DNA from: Planctomycetota bacterium | GTDB lineage: Bacteria; Planctomycetota; Planctomycetia; Pirellulales; Pirellulaceae | Assembly (NCBI GenBank): GCA_014381825.1 | Contig: JACNKX010000088.1 | Location: 184,445 to 248,444, forward strand | Direction: 5' to 3' | Length of the DNA stretch: 64,000 nt | Shown: one piece after another, positions 47,177 to 56,399 of the stretch | Layout: the number at the start of each line of letters is the position of its first letter | How positions within the stretch are numbered: position 1 is the stretch's first letter | Notes under the pieces: model-generated | The model's database searches: none | What the model saw: only the letters and a program-made list of their open reading frames with translations | What the model was told of the DNA's origin: nothing | Made by a program: the position numbers and the translations under genes

Positions 47177-48208
47177 TCAGACTCCGGCGAGCTCCTGCAG
47201 GTCGGATCGCGCAACGTCAAGCATTCGCGCGAGCATCGTTGGTGCGTCAACGTTGTAGTAGTTGCGGACGTCACCGACAATCCCGTTGAGCGAGCGAGAC
47301 TCGGCATGCTCGACGAAACGCGGCAAGTCCGGAGTCAGTTCGACCGCCGTGGCAAGATCCATCTGTTGAGCCTCTAGTTCGTCGACCCGCTCTGGCCACC
47401 AGCGACGGTCGACCAACTCGGGGCTGGCCAACTCGACCATCGCAGTTTCGACTCCTCCCGCGTGTTGGTCGCCTCGGTCTCCAGCGAATTCGACGATAGG
47501 ATCGTACAGCCAACGAAACGCAAACCGCTCGACCGAACTTGCCTTCAATCCGTCAATGATCGCCGTGCGGTGAACGATCGAACCGTGAACATCGACAACA
47601 TACATCGATTCCGGTTGTATCCAGTTCTGCATCGCATTGGCGAAGCCGGTCACATATCGAGTGAGCAGCGGCGGTGTGATATCAATGCTCATCCCGAATG
47701 GCAGCCCCCAAGTGAGGTGCCCATACTCCACCGGCGGACCAACTAAAAATCCGTCGATCGCTTCAGCAAGGCGCGCGAGTACGGCGTAGCTTTGAATCGT
47801 ATCGGTCGCCAAAGGCAAATGCGGGCCATGTTGCTCGACGGCTGTATCAACACTGAAGCCGAGTATGCGTGGCCGCGCTGGCGCATCGTGTCGGCTCCGC
47901 GGCATCTCGACAACGTCGACAGTCGCCGAGCCGCTCGCCGCATCACGCGTCGCTTCGTAGTACGGAAAGCAACGATGAATCTGTGCCAGAAGCGATTGCT
48001 TAAGTTCGGCGTCCAAGGCTTCATGATAAAGTGGCGGCAGCACAAACTCGCCCAAAGCCGCGATCTCTTCGAATGGTGTTCCTATCGAACAGATGGGGAA
48101 CACGACGCGTCTCTCCGCCGTTCTCAGTTTAAGTTCGTTCAGCGTATACGCGGTCAACCAAGATCCCTTGTTTACTGCATGCGGAATATAGTCGCGGACT
48201 ACGTTCAT
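47177..48208 (-). CDS. Creatininase-family amidohydrolase
   Basis: A 343-residue protein of the creatininase (creatinine amidohydrolase/MftE-like) family. Its metal-binding motif is AVEQHGPHLPLATDTI (Glu, His, Asp), followed by VVDVHGS and AGGVETAMVELASPELV. The usual first strand is separated from the motif by an extra segment of about 80 residues (LPPLYHEALDAELKQSLLAQ onward), longer than in most members. Family enzymes open cyclic amides or cleave peptide-like bonds; the substrate here is not known. It overlaps the upstream gene by 4 bases. Confidence 0.8.
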   Translation of the reverse strand: MNVVRDYIPHAVNKGSWLTAYTLNELKLRTAERRVVFPICSIGTPFEEIAALGEFVLPPLYHEALDAELKQSLLAQIHRCFPYYEATRDAASGSATVDVVEMPRSRHDAPARPRILGFSVDTAVEQHGPHLPLATDTIQSYAVLARLAEAIDGFLVGPPVEYGHLTWGLPFGMSIDITPPLLTRYVTGFANAMQNWIQPESMYVVDVHGSIVHRTAIIDGLKASSVERFAFRWLYDPIVEFAGDRGDQHAGGVETAMVELASPELVDRRWWPERVDELEAQQMDLATAVELTPDLPRFVEHAESRSLNGIVGDVRNYYNVDAPTMLARMLDVARSDLQELAGV

Positions 48209-48705
48209 GAATTCACGTCGTAGATTTCGAGGAAAATGTCGCCGACGATGCCGCCGACAGCCAAGCCATCGTAACCTCGCGGCAAATCGACTTCGATATG
48301 CAGTTCGTTCCGAGGGAGAAGTTTGTTCGATAGATCGAATCGGTTTGCTGACGCACCGATCTCAATTTCACCCAGGTTGGAGTCGTTAAGCCGGATTATC
48401 GCGTGTCCATTGACGCTCTGTGTGACGAGGTCAATTCGCTCACTCGCCTTTAGATTCGTTGGCCGACCGAAACGGCGCTTGTAAAGCACGCGTCCACGAA
48501 AGTCTGTGCCGAGTGAGGCTGCCCAATTTGCTGGAATCTTCATAGTTCCTGATGGAGGCAACTCGCCAGCGACGTCGATCGAAGCACCGCTTGGTCCCAA
48601 TTTCGTATGCGCCAATGCCTCGTATTGCCAAGGTCCATGAAGGCGAATGATGTGCGGAGAAGAACCGTGTGAGCTGGGCAGCGATGCTGGTTGATCTGTC
48701 AACAT
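48205..48705 (-). CDS. Small jelly-roll (glycoside hydrolase family 2 N-domain-like) protein
   Basis: A 166-residue beta-rich protein. HGPWQYEALA, MKIPANWAASLGTDFRGRVLYKRRF and NGHAIIRLNDSNLGEIEIGA resemble the sugar-binding domain found at the start of family 2 glycoside hydrolases, but no catalytic domain follows. It may act as a carbohydrate-binding partner of its neighbours. The ATG at 48705 lies 10 bases after the epimerase stop; an earlier ATG at 48744 would overlap that gene. The similarity is weak and the function open. Confidence 0.6.
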   Translation of the reverse strand: MLTDQPASLPSSHGSSPHIIRLHGPWQYEALAHTKLGPSGASIDVAGELPPSGTMKIPANWAASLGTDFRGRVLYKRRFGRPTNLKASERIDLVTQSVNGHAIIRLNDSNLGEIEIGASANRFDLSNKLLPRNELHIEVDLPRGYDGLAVGGIVGDIFLEIYDVNS

Positions 48706-48715
48706 TCGAATCGAT

Positions 48716-49702
48716 CTAGCTTGCACAGGTGCGTTGAAACTCAATCACCTTGTGGATGATGCTATCGAGATTGTGGTCCGAGACATGGCCGATGGTTGAG
48801 CGCAGGCGTGTCAAATCAGGGACGCGACGCCGGATGTCTTCGAAATCCTTGTCGTAAGCATCGGCGTAGGTCTGGAATTCGATGGTCGAGCTGGAACCTG
48901 AAACTTCTATCACTTTTTTCGCGAGTTCAAGAATCGAGATGGGTTGGTCGCTGCCGATGTTGAACACTTTGCCGACGGCAGCATCCGTTTCCATCAGCGT
49001 GACGACGGCTCGAACGACATCATCGACATGGGCGAAACAACGGGTCTGCGCGCCATCGTCGTGGACAATCAGCGGCTTCCCTTTCAAGGCGGCTTCGACG
49101 AATCGAGGCAGCACCATTCCGTACGCGCCTGTTTGGCGAGGACCGACCACATTGAAGAATCGACCAATGACGACGGGCAACCCGTATTCTCGGTGACTAG
49201 CCAGTCCCATGAACTCGTCGATTGCTTTCGACGCTCCGTACGACCAGCGCGGACGTGTTGTCGATCCGAAGACGAGGTCGTCTTCTTCTGACCAAGTGTC
49301 CTTCGGATTCTTGCCATAAACTTCGCTGGTGCTGGCGAGGAAGCATTTCACGTTCTCGCCTCGCTGAATCCTCTCGCGCAGACGCGAGAGGACTAGTTCT
49401 GTCGGATAGATGTTTCGCTCGATCGTCTCCATCGGCGCGCGAGCGATCAGCGCGACGCCAACCGCTGCGGCGAGATGATAGACTTCGTCCGCGTTTTCGG
49501 TCAATTGGCTGACGATCGTTTCGTCGCCGACCGACCCCTGAATGTAAGTGAGTCGATCATTCTCACGAGCCGCTGCAAGATTCGACGCGTTGCCGGTCGA
49601 TTCGTCATCAACCACGGTGACTTGGTCACCGCGCGCCAGCAAAGCTTCAGCTAGATGCGAGCCAATAAACCCCGACCCGCCGGTGACTAGAACCTGTTTC
49701 AC
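48716..49702 (-). CDS. NAD-dependent sugar epimerase/dehydratase (extended SDR)
   Basis: A 328-residue Rossmann-fold enzyme: VLVTGGSGFIGSHLAEALLA binds NAD, VVDDESTGN follows, TSEVYGKNP holds the catalytic Ser/Thr, and YGASKAIDE the Tyr-x-x-x-Lys. DDGAQTRCFAHVDDVV is typical of UDP-glucose epimerase/UDP-glucuronate decarboxylase relatives. It acts on a nucleotide sugar; the exact one cannot be told. A GTG start at 49702 was chosen since the family begins MKxVLVTGG there; the open frame continues to 49774. It is the first gene of a tight leftward operon. Confidence 0.87.
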   Translation of the reverse strand: MKQVLVTGGSGFIGSHLAEALLARGDQVTVVDDESTGNASNLAAARENDRLTYIQGSVGDETIVSQLTENADEVYHLAAAVGVALIARAPMETIERNIYPTELVLSRLRERIQRGENVKCFLASTSEVYGKNPKDTWSEEDDLVFGSTTRPRWSYGASKAIDEFMGLASHREYGLPVVIGRFFNVVGPRQTGAYGMVLPRFVEAALKGKPLIVHDDGAQTRCFAHVDDVVRAVVTLMETDAAVGKVFNIGSDQPISILELAKKVIEVSGSSSTIEFQTYADAYDKDFEDIRRRVPDLTRLRSTIGHVSDHNLDSIIHKVIEFQRTCAS

Positions 49703-49770
49703 TTTGGCAACGATCCTTGCAGAATAATTCAAGATAAGTCTCGCCAGACTAATCGCTTCGCAGTACCGAG

Positions 49771-49812
49771 ACAAGGACGTAGCTCGGGCGGTCGTGTCCT
49801 AAAGTTGAGGGG
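49771..49812 (+). repeat. Left inverted repeat of the candidate element
   Basis: The inner 32 bases (49781-49812) match the reverse complement of 51554-51585 at 25 positions, including an uninterrupted GTGTCCTA and TTGAGGGG. The outer ten match at 7 positions. Confidence 0.65.
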
Positions 49813-50093
49813 AGACTTTTAGAACCTCCTCGAACAGCTCGTCAAAGCTCCAAACTTGGCCGCTCAGTTTCGCCATCATACAGGCGGTCGGGCGATTGGT
49901 GCCAGCCTTGTCACTTCCGTGTTACACTTCATCAAAGAGACACAGAGCGAGTCACGTGGGATTGGACCCCACCTTGACAGGTTTTGGACGCTCACACGCA
50001 GCGGTCGAGACAAAGCAAAGCCAAGGCTACTCCACAGGCTGCGCGGAACCAGTTAAGTTACGGGTTAGCGATGCCGAGTGAATGGAGTCGAGC

Positions 50094-50975
50094 ATGACGC
50101 AGACAAAGAAGCGGACGCGAAAGACGGCATCGGATCAACCGAGCAATCTGCAAATCCTTGCGGGTGATAGCCTTCTCGTCCTACCAACACTTCCCGCAAA
50201 ATCAATCCAGTGTTGCGTCACGTCGCCGCCCTATTGGGGCTTGCGGGACTACGACCATCCGGCTCAGATCGGTGCCGAGCCATCGCCAGAGCTTTACGTC
50301 GAAAACCTCGTGGCCGTGTTCAAGCAAGTCCGGCGCGTGCTGGGCAAAGACGGCACCGTTTGGTTGAACGTCGGCGACGGGTACGCCCGCAATGGTGGAA
50401 CCGGCAACTGCGGGCCAAACGCGATCGTCGGCAACACGAAGAAACTGATTCAGAAGCGCAACTGCAAGGTGCCCGATTGCTGGGGGCTCAAGGATCGTGA
50501 TCTACTCGGAATGCCGTGGCGAGTCGCTTTTGCATTGCAGGCCGATGGCTGGATACTTCGCTCCCACATTACCTGGATCAAAAAGACGGCCATGCCCGAG
50601 AGCATGAAGAATCGCCCAACGCGGGCCACGGAAGAGGTCTTTCTGTTCTCCAAGTCGCCCAGCTACTTCTATGACGCTGATGGTGTCAGGGAGCCGACAG
50701 GTGCCAATCTGCGGAACTACTGGATACTTGGGCCAGATCCAAGCAGCAACGGGCATCCGGCGGCGTTTCCTCGCGAGCTTGCCGAACGCTGTATTCTGCT
50801 TGGATCGCGCGAAGGCGATACAGTGCTCGACCCATTCGGCGGCTCGGGGACAACTGGCGTATCAGCTCTTGAAAACGGACGCAAAGCGGTGCTGATCGAA
50901 CTGAATCCAGATTACGCCAAAAAGAGCAAGGAGCGCGCAAGGAATGCCCGCCAAAAAAGGATCTTCCCGAAGTAG
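50094..50975 (+). CDS. DNA methyltransferase (beta-type, N4-cytosine or N6-adenine)
   Basis: A 293-residue site-specific methyltransferase. Catalytic motif IV, TSPPYWGLRDY (about residues 43-53), comes before the SAM-binding motif DPFGGSGTTGVSALENGRKA (from about 246), the order of the beta class. TSPPYW favours N4-cytosine or N6-adenine methylation; the sequence alone does not settle it. Between them lies the target recognition region with Cys-rich GGTGNCGPNA. The ATG at 50094 has GGAG 6 bases upstream; ATG at 50082 is possible. The next gene starts inside its end, with 32 bases of overlap. Confidence 0.92.
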   Translation: MTQTKKRTRKTASDQPSNLQILAGDSLLVLPTLPAKSIQCCVTSPPYWGLRDYDHPAQIGAEPSPELYVENLVAVFKQVRRVLGKDGTVWLNVGDGYARNGGTGNCGPNAIVGNTKKLIQKRNCKVPDCWGLKDRDLLGMPWRVAFALQADGWILRSHITWIKKTAMPESMKNRPTRATEEVFLFSKSPSYFYDADGVREPTGANLRNYWILGPDPSSNGHPAAFPRELAERCILLGSREGDTVLDPFGGSGTTGVSALENGRKAVLIELNPDYAKKSKERARNARQKRIFPK

Positions 50976-51567
50976 AAAGCCTGGCTCAAAGCAACTGATC
51001 CTTGAATACTTTCTCGCCAGCATCGGCAAAGTGTTGGAATCGCGCGACATCGCCAAGGCGAGCGGCGGCGCGGCGGAATGGGCTCGGCGAGTCCGCGAAC
51101 TTCGCAACGAAGAGGGCTATCAGATTCTTTCACACAAAGACCGTTCCGACCTAAAGCCAAATCAATACCTGCTGGAAACCGCCGTTCGGCTTCCGGCGTT
51201 TAAGCGCGACATCTCGAAAGAGACACGGGCAAGAGTCCTGGAGCGAAATGGCTACACTTGCCAAATGTGCGGCCTCGCGGCCGGCGACCCGGACCCGTTC
51301 AACGAGAGTCGCACGATACGGCTGACAATGGGCCACGTAGTCGACAAGTCGAAGGGTGGCGACGATTCATACCAGAACTTGCGGGCCGTTTGCACGAACT
51401 GTAACGAGGGGCTGCAAAACACCGCCTTGCCTAAGCCAGATCGAATCCACTTGCTCGGTCAGATCCGGCGTGCCACGATGGACGATCAGCGGGCCGTTCT
51501 CGATTGGCTGCTCCAGAAGTTCAGGAACGAGCCGGGGACCGCTGAATCTCGCGCCCCTCAAGAATAG
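50944..51567 (+). CDS. HNH endonuclease, probable restriction partner
   Basis: A 207-residue protein. The N-terminal 90 residues look like a winged helix (KQLILEYFLASIGKVLESRD, then SGGAAEWARRVRELRNE), a DNA-binding arrangement seen in some restriction enzymes. The HNH core follows: zinc-type CQMCG (106-110), GHVVDKSKGGDDSYQNL (His131, Asn145) and CTNCN (150-154). It overlaps the methyltransferase gene by 32 bases, so the pair fits a type II restriction-modification system. Its cleavage site is unknown. The stop codon lies within the right inverted repeat. A homing endonuclease is less likely because no intron or intein is present. Confidence 0.85.
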   Translation: MPAKKGSSRSRKPGSKQLILEYFLASIGKVLESRDIAKASGGAAEWARRVRELRNEEGYQILSHKDRSDLKPNQYLLETAVRLPAFKRDISKETRARVLERNGYTCQMCGLAAGDPDPFNESRTIRLTMGHVVDKSKGGDDSYQNLRAVCTNCNEGLQNTALPKPDRIHLLGQIRRATMDDQRAVLDWLLQKFRNEPGTAESRAPQE

Positions 51568-51595
51568 GACACTACCGCTCGGGCCACCTCGTTTT
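51554..51595 (-). repeat. Right inverted repeat of the candidate element
   Basis: Reverse complement partner of 49771-49812; it includes the last codons and the TAG stop (51565-51567) of the HNH gene. Confidence 0.65.
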
Positions 51596-52133
51596 GTGAT
51601 GGTCATTGCGACGACGGCTTGGATCGCATAGATATCTGTTCGTTTTGCCGTGACCCTTTGTGAGAGTGTCCTGGCGTTCCTTGGAAAACGAAAGTTCCCG
51701 TGCGTTTCTAAGGCGTGTAGGTCGAAACGCGCGGTAACGTCGCGCACGTAGAATAGCGAACTTGTATGCGACGATTAGATTCCTGGAAAAATCGAGCGAT
51801 TTGTGTTTGCCGCATTTCTTTTGGGGATATTGTCCCGACGTTTCAACGAGGATATTGATTCTGCTCCATTGGTGATGTCCCGAGTTGCGGAAGACGGTTG
51901 CCGAAAATCCTTGCCTCGTTCGGTAATGGCTTTCCTTTTGGTGCCCGGAGCGGTAAATTGTTAGACGAGATATGCATGTAAAGCCGGCCAGGCATTACGA
52001 AAGCACCGACTCAATCTATTACTCTCCCGACGATGGCCGAGAACGCGAATTCTATTCCGCGCGCACGCTTTATGCGGCCACGATGTGGAATGACCACCTT
52101 CAGGGAACCGATCCGGTAATGAGGACTATTTGC
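51596..52133. other. Intergenic region before the TPR gene
   Basis: No gene was recognised in these 538 bases. An in-frame extension of the TPR gene reaches back to 51972 but has no signal peptide or family likeness, so I treat it as leader sequence. The promoter of the TPR-ExbB-ExbD operon should lie here; no clear consensus was found by eye. Confidence 0.5.
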
Positions 52134-55100
52134 ATGAGATCGTTGTTAGCCTTCACTACGTTTATCGCATTGGCAGTTGTTGTTCACCCGACACGCGTTG
52201 TCGCGCAAGACGACGCCGCGAATCAATCTTCACCTGAGGCGCTGACCGTCTATTCCGATGCAGTCAGTTTTCAGAACAACGGTGAATTCGCGCTTTCCGC
52301 CGAGGAGTGGGAGAAATTCCTCAAGCGATTTCCAAAAGATCCATTAGCGCCAAAGGCGCGGCACTATGCCGGCGTGTGCCATCTGCAACTGAAAGACTAC
52401 GTCAAGGCTGGAGATCACTTTGAGACGATTCTCAAAGCCGACCCCAAGTTCGAGTTGGCGGAAGATGCATTCTTGAATCTAGGTTGGTGCCGCTACTCGA
52501 CGGAGGCTGAAGACAAGACGGAGAGCTATCAGAAGGCCATCGCGGCGTTCGCTGCGCTAGTCCGGCAATTCCCGAAGGGCAAGTACACCGACCAAGCTCT
52601 CTTTTACCTCGGCGAATCATTTTACAGGCTGCAGAAAAAGACGGAAGCGATTGACGCATACCGCAAGTTGGTCGAGGAACATCAGAAATCAGCTTTGCGT
52701 AGCGACGGGCTGTATGCGCTCGGAGTGACCTACGAGGAGGAGCAGGCGTACGCCGAAGCCGGTGCGATTTATGATTTGTTTCTTAAAGAGTTTGCGGATA
52801 GTGCGCTCCATAACGAAGTCCGCATGCGGAAGGCCGAAACCGTGTTGCAGGCAGGCGACATTGCAGACGCTGGAAAGATGTTTGGCGAAGTCGCAGCCAT
52901 CGACGGATTCGCATCGGCCGATCACGCTGTCTTTCGTCAGGGGTATTGTGAGACGAAACTCGAGAGATTTGAGGAAGCTGGAAAACTGTATGCCAAATTG
53001 GCAACAAGCTTTCCCGAGTCGGCGTACGCTAGCGAGGCGACGATGTCGGCTGGTCGTGCTTTCTATCTGGGTAACGACTTTGCCAACGCTTCGACCTGGT
53101 TCCAGAAGAGCATCGCCGCAGGGGGCGCTGTCGCCCCAGAAGCTGCCCACTGGCTTTGTCTCATTCATCTAAAACGTAACGAACCGGCAAGGGCGATTGC
53201 GCTTGCCGAGCAACAATTTCAAAAAGCTGCGGACAGTCCGTACTTGGTCAACTTGAAGATGGATCAAGCCGACGGTATGTACGACATGCCCGCCCGTCGC
53301 GAAGAGTCGCTCGCAAAGTACCTGCAGCTCGTGGCCGAGCATAGCGATCACGAGTTGGCTTCGCAAGCTCTTTACAATGCTGCGTTCACCGCTCTACAAA
53401 TCGGAAAGTACGACGACGGGCTCAAACATGCGGCCGCGTTTGTCGGAAAGTTCCCTGAAGATCGATTCCTTCCGGATACGAAGTACGTGTCCGCGGATTG
53501 TAATCTTAAGCTTGGTAAGCACGCGGAAGCCGAGGCGGGATATCGTGACCTGCTGGCGAAGCACGAGGGTCATTCAGAGTACGACTCGTGGCGCGTGCGG
53601 TTAGGGCTCGTTCTCTACCAACAGGAGAAGTATGAAGACACGCTTGCCGCGTTGCAGGGCGCGGTAAAGGAGTTGAAGCAACCTGAGCATCTGGCGGAAG
53701 GTCAGTTCCTGCTCGGGGCCAGTCAGTTTCAGCTCGATCAATTTGAGCTTGCTGTTCAATCGTTGACTGCTGCCATCGCCGCCGCTCCGAATTGGCGACA
53801 GGCGGATGAGACGTTGCTCAACTTGTCGCGATCTCAACGTGCCTTGAAGCAACTGGACGATGCGAAGGCGACCGTGAGCAAGCTAATCAGCGACTTTCCC
53901 GACAGCGCTTTGCTCGATCAAGCCTATTACCGCCTCGGCGAATACAACTACGCCTCCGGCGACTACGCTGCTGCAACCGCAGCTTATGACGCTGTGATTT
54001 CCAAGTGGGGCGATTCGACTTTTGGGCCGTATGCTTACTATGGCAAGGGATGGTCGGCGTTGAAAGCGAAGCAATTTCCTGCCGGAGTTGAAAGCTTTAC
54101 CTTGCTGATTGACAAGTTTGCCGAGCATGCCCTCACTTCCGAGGCATTCTTGGCACGAGGCATGTGCCGGAGACAAACGGCTGACCTTGAGAACGCGATA
54201 AAGGACTTCGACGAATTTCTGAAAACCGACCCACTACAACCGCAAAAGGCTGATGCGTTGTACGAACGCGGTCTCGCCGAAGTATCGTCCAACAAGTTCG
54301 AGCAAGCGACGGCGACGTTCGAGTCGTTGTTGGCGGAAAACAAGGAATATGGAAGCGCGGCGAACGTGTTGTACGAACTTGGTTGGGCGTACACCAACCG
54401 CAATCAGCCAGAAGACTCGGTTGCGACGTTTGCAAAGTTGGCAAGCAAGTACGCGGATAGCCCGTTGGCACCGGAAGCGAACCTGCACGTTGCCGAAGCG
54501 CATTATACGAGTGGCAAGTATGCCGACGCGGTCACGTTCTACACGACTTCGAAGAAGAAGGCTGAACCCGGCGAGGTGGCAGAGCGAGCGATTCACAAGC
54601 TGGGTTGGGCTCAGTACCGGTTGGAGAAATATGACGCCGCGTTGGCGGAATTCGAAGAGCAACTCAAAGCCTACGCAACCGGTCGCTTGGCGGCTGATGG
54701 TTTGTTCATGAAGGGCGAGGCGTTATTCAAGCTGAAGCGACATGCCGATGCGTTTCAGGCGTTTACCGCCGCGTCGAAAACGCCTTCATCGGACGAACAG
54801 AAACAAGTGCTTACTCTTCTGCATGGTGGACAATGTGCGGCGCAAGATGGGAAATGGCAGCCGAGCTTGCAAATGCTCGACCAGATCGTCAGCAAGTTCC
54901 CCGATACGCCGCTTCTCGCGGAAGCCGTTTACGAAAGAGGCTTTGCGAAGCAGAACCTCAAGCAACTCGATGCGGCGCTCAAGGACTACGAGCGCGCGGC
55001 GGAATTGTCGAGAGGCGAGGTTGGTGCTCGCGGTCAATTCATGATCGGCGAAATCCTCTTCGAGCAAAAAAAGTTTGATACGGCGATTCGATCCTTCAAG

Positions 55101-55349
55101 CGCGTGATGTACGGCTACGGCGGCGAGAAGGCAGTCGATGAAGTGAAGCCGTGGCAAGCGCTTGCCGGTTATGAAGCGGGCCGATGTGCCGAAGTTCAGA
55201 TCAAAGACGCAAGTGACGCGGACGCTCGCTCAAAGCTGATCGCCGATGCGAAGTCAAGCTTCAGCTATGTCATTCAACGTCATCCCAAACACGACAAAGT
55301 CCAGCAGGCCAAGGAACAATTGAACAACTTGGCGAAGCTTTCGCCGTGA
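52134..55349 (+). CDS. Large secreted tetratricopeptide-repeat protein
   Basis: A 1071-residue protein with a signal peptide (LLAFTTFIALAVVVHPTRVVAQ) and then TPR motifs along its whole length, roughly 25 or more, for example YADSPLAPEANLHVAEAHYT and SGDYAAATAAYDAVISKWGD. The repeats resemble those of BamD and CpoB/YbgF, periplasmic TPR proteins next to the Tol and Bam systems. It is followed by ExbB- and ExbD-type genes, so it probably serves as a periplasmic scaffold of that machine. ATG at 52134 was chosen because AGGA lies 8 bases upstream; ATG at 52119 is an alternative. Confidence 0.88.
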   Translation: MRSLLAFTTFIALAVVVHPTRVVAQDDAANQSSPEALTVYSDAVSFQNNGEFALSAEEWEKFLKRFPKDPLAPKARHYAGVCHLQLKDYVKAGDHFETILKADPKFELAEDAFLNLGWCRYSTEAEDKTESYQKAIAAFAALVRQFPKGKYTDQALFYLGESFYRLQKKTEAIDAYRKLVEEHQKSALRSDGLYALGVTYEEEQAYAEAGAIYDLFLKEFADSALHNEVRMRKAETVLQAGDIADAGKMFGEVAAIDGFASADHAVFRQGYCETKLERFEEAGKLYAKLATSFPESAYASEATMSAGRAFYLGNDFANASTWFQKSIAAGGAVAPEAAHWLCLIHLKRNEPARAIALAEQQFQKAADSPYLVNLKMDQADGMYDMPARREESLAKYLQLVAEHSDHELASQALYNAAFTALQIGKYDDGLKHAAAFVGKFPEDRFLPDTKYVSADCNLKLGKHAEAEAGYRDLLAKHEGHSEYDSWRVRLGLVLYQQEKYEDTLAALQGAVKELKQPEHLAEGQFLLGASQFQLDQFELAVQSLTAAIAAAPNWRQADETLLNLSRSQRALKQLDDAKATVSKLISDFPDSALLDQAYYRLGEYNYASGDYAAATAAYDAVISKWGDSTFGPYAYYGKGWSALKAKQFPAGVESFTLLIDKFAEHALTSEAFLARGMCRRQTADLENAIKDFDEFLKTDPLQPQKADALYERGLAEVSSNKFEQATATFESLLAENKEYGSAANVLYELGWAYTNRNQPEDSVATFAKLASKYADSPLAPEANLHVAEAHYTSGKYADAVTFYTTSKKKAEPGEVAERAIHKLGWAQYRLEKYDAALAEFEEQLKAYATGRLAADGLFMKGEALFKLKRHADAFQAFTAASKTPSSDEQKQVLTLLHGGQCAAQDGKWQPSLQMLDQIVSKFPDTPLLAEAVYERGFAKQNLKQLDAALKDYERAAELSRGEVGARGQFMIGEILFEQKKFDTAIRSFKRVMYGYGGEKAVDEVKPWQALAGYEAGRCAEVQIKDASDADARSKLIADAKSSFSYVIQRHPKHDKVQQAKEQLNNLAKLSP

Positions 55350-55374
55350 AAAAGTAGGCGTCGTAAGGTAGCGA

Positions 55375-55472
55375 TCACTCTCCGAGTGATGAGCGCACTG
55401 CGTTGAATTACAATTGAGAGAAGAGTTCGTTCCGCGAAGTTGTTTAATAGGGGCTTCTCACTCGGAGAGTGA
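55375..55472. repeat. Palindromic element between the TPR and exbB-like genes
   Basis: TCACTCTCCGAGTGA (55375-55389) and TCACTCGGAGAGTGA (55458-55472) are perfect 15-base reverse complements; weaker pairing extends outward (GTAGCGA/GGTCGCC). It resembles the elements at 29348 and 32477. Confidence 0.8.
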
Positions 55473-55508
55473 CGGTCGCCCGTGAATCGCAGAGAATAGA
55501 GGCCCTGA

Positions 55509-56387
55509 ATGCTGAATCGCGTTACTGACGAGCGCAGGCTCGCTTTGTACACCGCCGTGTCGATCGGTTTGCTCTCCGTGGCGACTTGTCTCCTTTCTCC
55601 GCAGTCGGTGATCGGCCAGGACGGAATAAGCGGTCCGCCACGGCCTGAGATTGAAGCGATCAACATCTTGGATCTATTGGTCCAGGGTGGATTCTTCATG
55701 ATCCCGATCCTGCTGCTGTCGCTGTTGGTCGTAACGTTCACGATCGAACGCTTCATCGGCTTGCGGCGAACGCGAGTCTTGCCAGAAGAACTAGTGGCGG
55801 GGCTCGGTCAACTTGGCGGGCCGCAAGGCGGCTTTGATCCACGGAAAGCCTATAAGCTTTGCCAGCAATACCCTTCCGCGGCGGCGACCGTTGTACGTGC
55901 CATGCTGCTAAAAATTGGACGACCTCACAGCGAAGTCGAACATGCGGTTTCGGAAGCCAGCGACCGCGAGGCAAATCGGCTGTACGCAAACGTTCGCTGG
56001 CTGATTCTTGCCGCGGCCGTTGCTCCCTTGCTCGGCTTGCTCGGTACCGTGTGGGGGATCTTGCGAGCGTTCCACGATACCACGCAGTTGACGCCTGATG
56101 TCAACAAAGCGGATTACTTGGCCGAAGGCATCTACGTCGCGCTCGTAACGACATTGGGCGGATTGTGCGTCGCGATTCCGGCCGCGATCTTCGCGCACTT
56201 TTTTGAAGGTCGTGTCCAGACATTGTTTCACCAGATCGACGAGATGCTGTTTAACCTGATGCCGCAAGTCGAGCGATTCGAGGGACGTGTTCGGTTTGGT
56301 CGACAGTCTAGCGATGGTGAGTTGGCGGACTCAGCAGAAAATGTTTCTGCTCCGCCCGTCTCCGCAGCCGGTGCCGCCTTGAAGTAG
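55509..56387 (+). CDS. MotA/TolQ/ExbB-type proton channel protein
   Basis: A 292-residue inner-membrane protein. After an N-terminal signal-like helix, three further spans are visible: QGGFFMIPILLLSLLVVTFT (about 58-78), ILAAAVAPLLGLLGTVWGIL (about 162-182) and YVALVTTLGGLCVAIPAAIF (about 210-232). The GLLGTVWG and Thr/Gly-rich spans are the ExbB/TolQ hallmark. With ExbD it forms the proton channel that drives a trans-envelope partner. The exbD-like gene follows by 12 bases. It has a longer N-terminus than ExbB of enteric bacteria. Confidence 0.92.
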   Translation: MLNRVTDERRLALYTAVSIGLLSVATCLLSPQSVIGQDGISGPPRPEIEAINILDLLVQGGFFMIPILLLSLLVVTFTIERFIGLRRTRVLPEELVAGLGQLGGPQGGFDPRKAYKLCQQYPSAAATVVRAMLLKIGRPHSEVEHAVSEASDREANRLYANVRWLILAAAVAPLLGLLGTVWGILRAFHDTTQLTPDVNKADYLAEGIYVALVTTLGGLCVAIPAAIFAHFFEGRVQTLFHQIDEMLFNLMPQVERFEGRVRFGRQSSDGELADSAENVSAPPVSAAGAALK

Positions 56388-56399
56388 TAGGTCTCTCGC

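Larger units (their letters stand above)
49771..51595. mobile_element. Candidate transposase-less restriction-modification element bounded by inverted repeats
   Basis: A 1.8-kb unit whose ends, 49771-49812 and 51554-51595, are imperfect inverted repeats (32 of 42 positions), with the most conserved part GTGTCCTA...TTGAGGGG. Inside are only a DNA methyltransferase and an HNH nuclease gene; no transposase is present. The right repeat overlaps the stop codon of the nuclease gene. The unit interrupts the space between the epimerase operon and the TPR gene. Mobility is inferred; no target-site duplication could be assigned by eye. Confidence 0.55.

Noticed and set aside
50944..51567. HNH protein as a homing endonuclease of an intron or intein
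   Set aside because: It is a free-standing gene overlapping a methyltransferase, with no split host gene around it.
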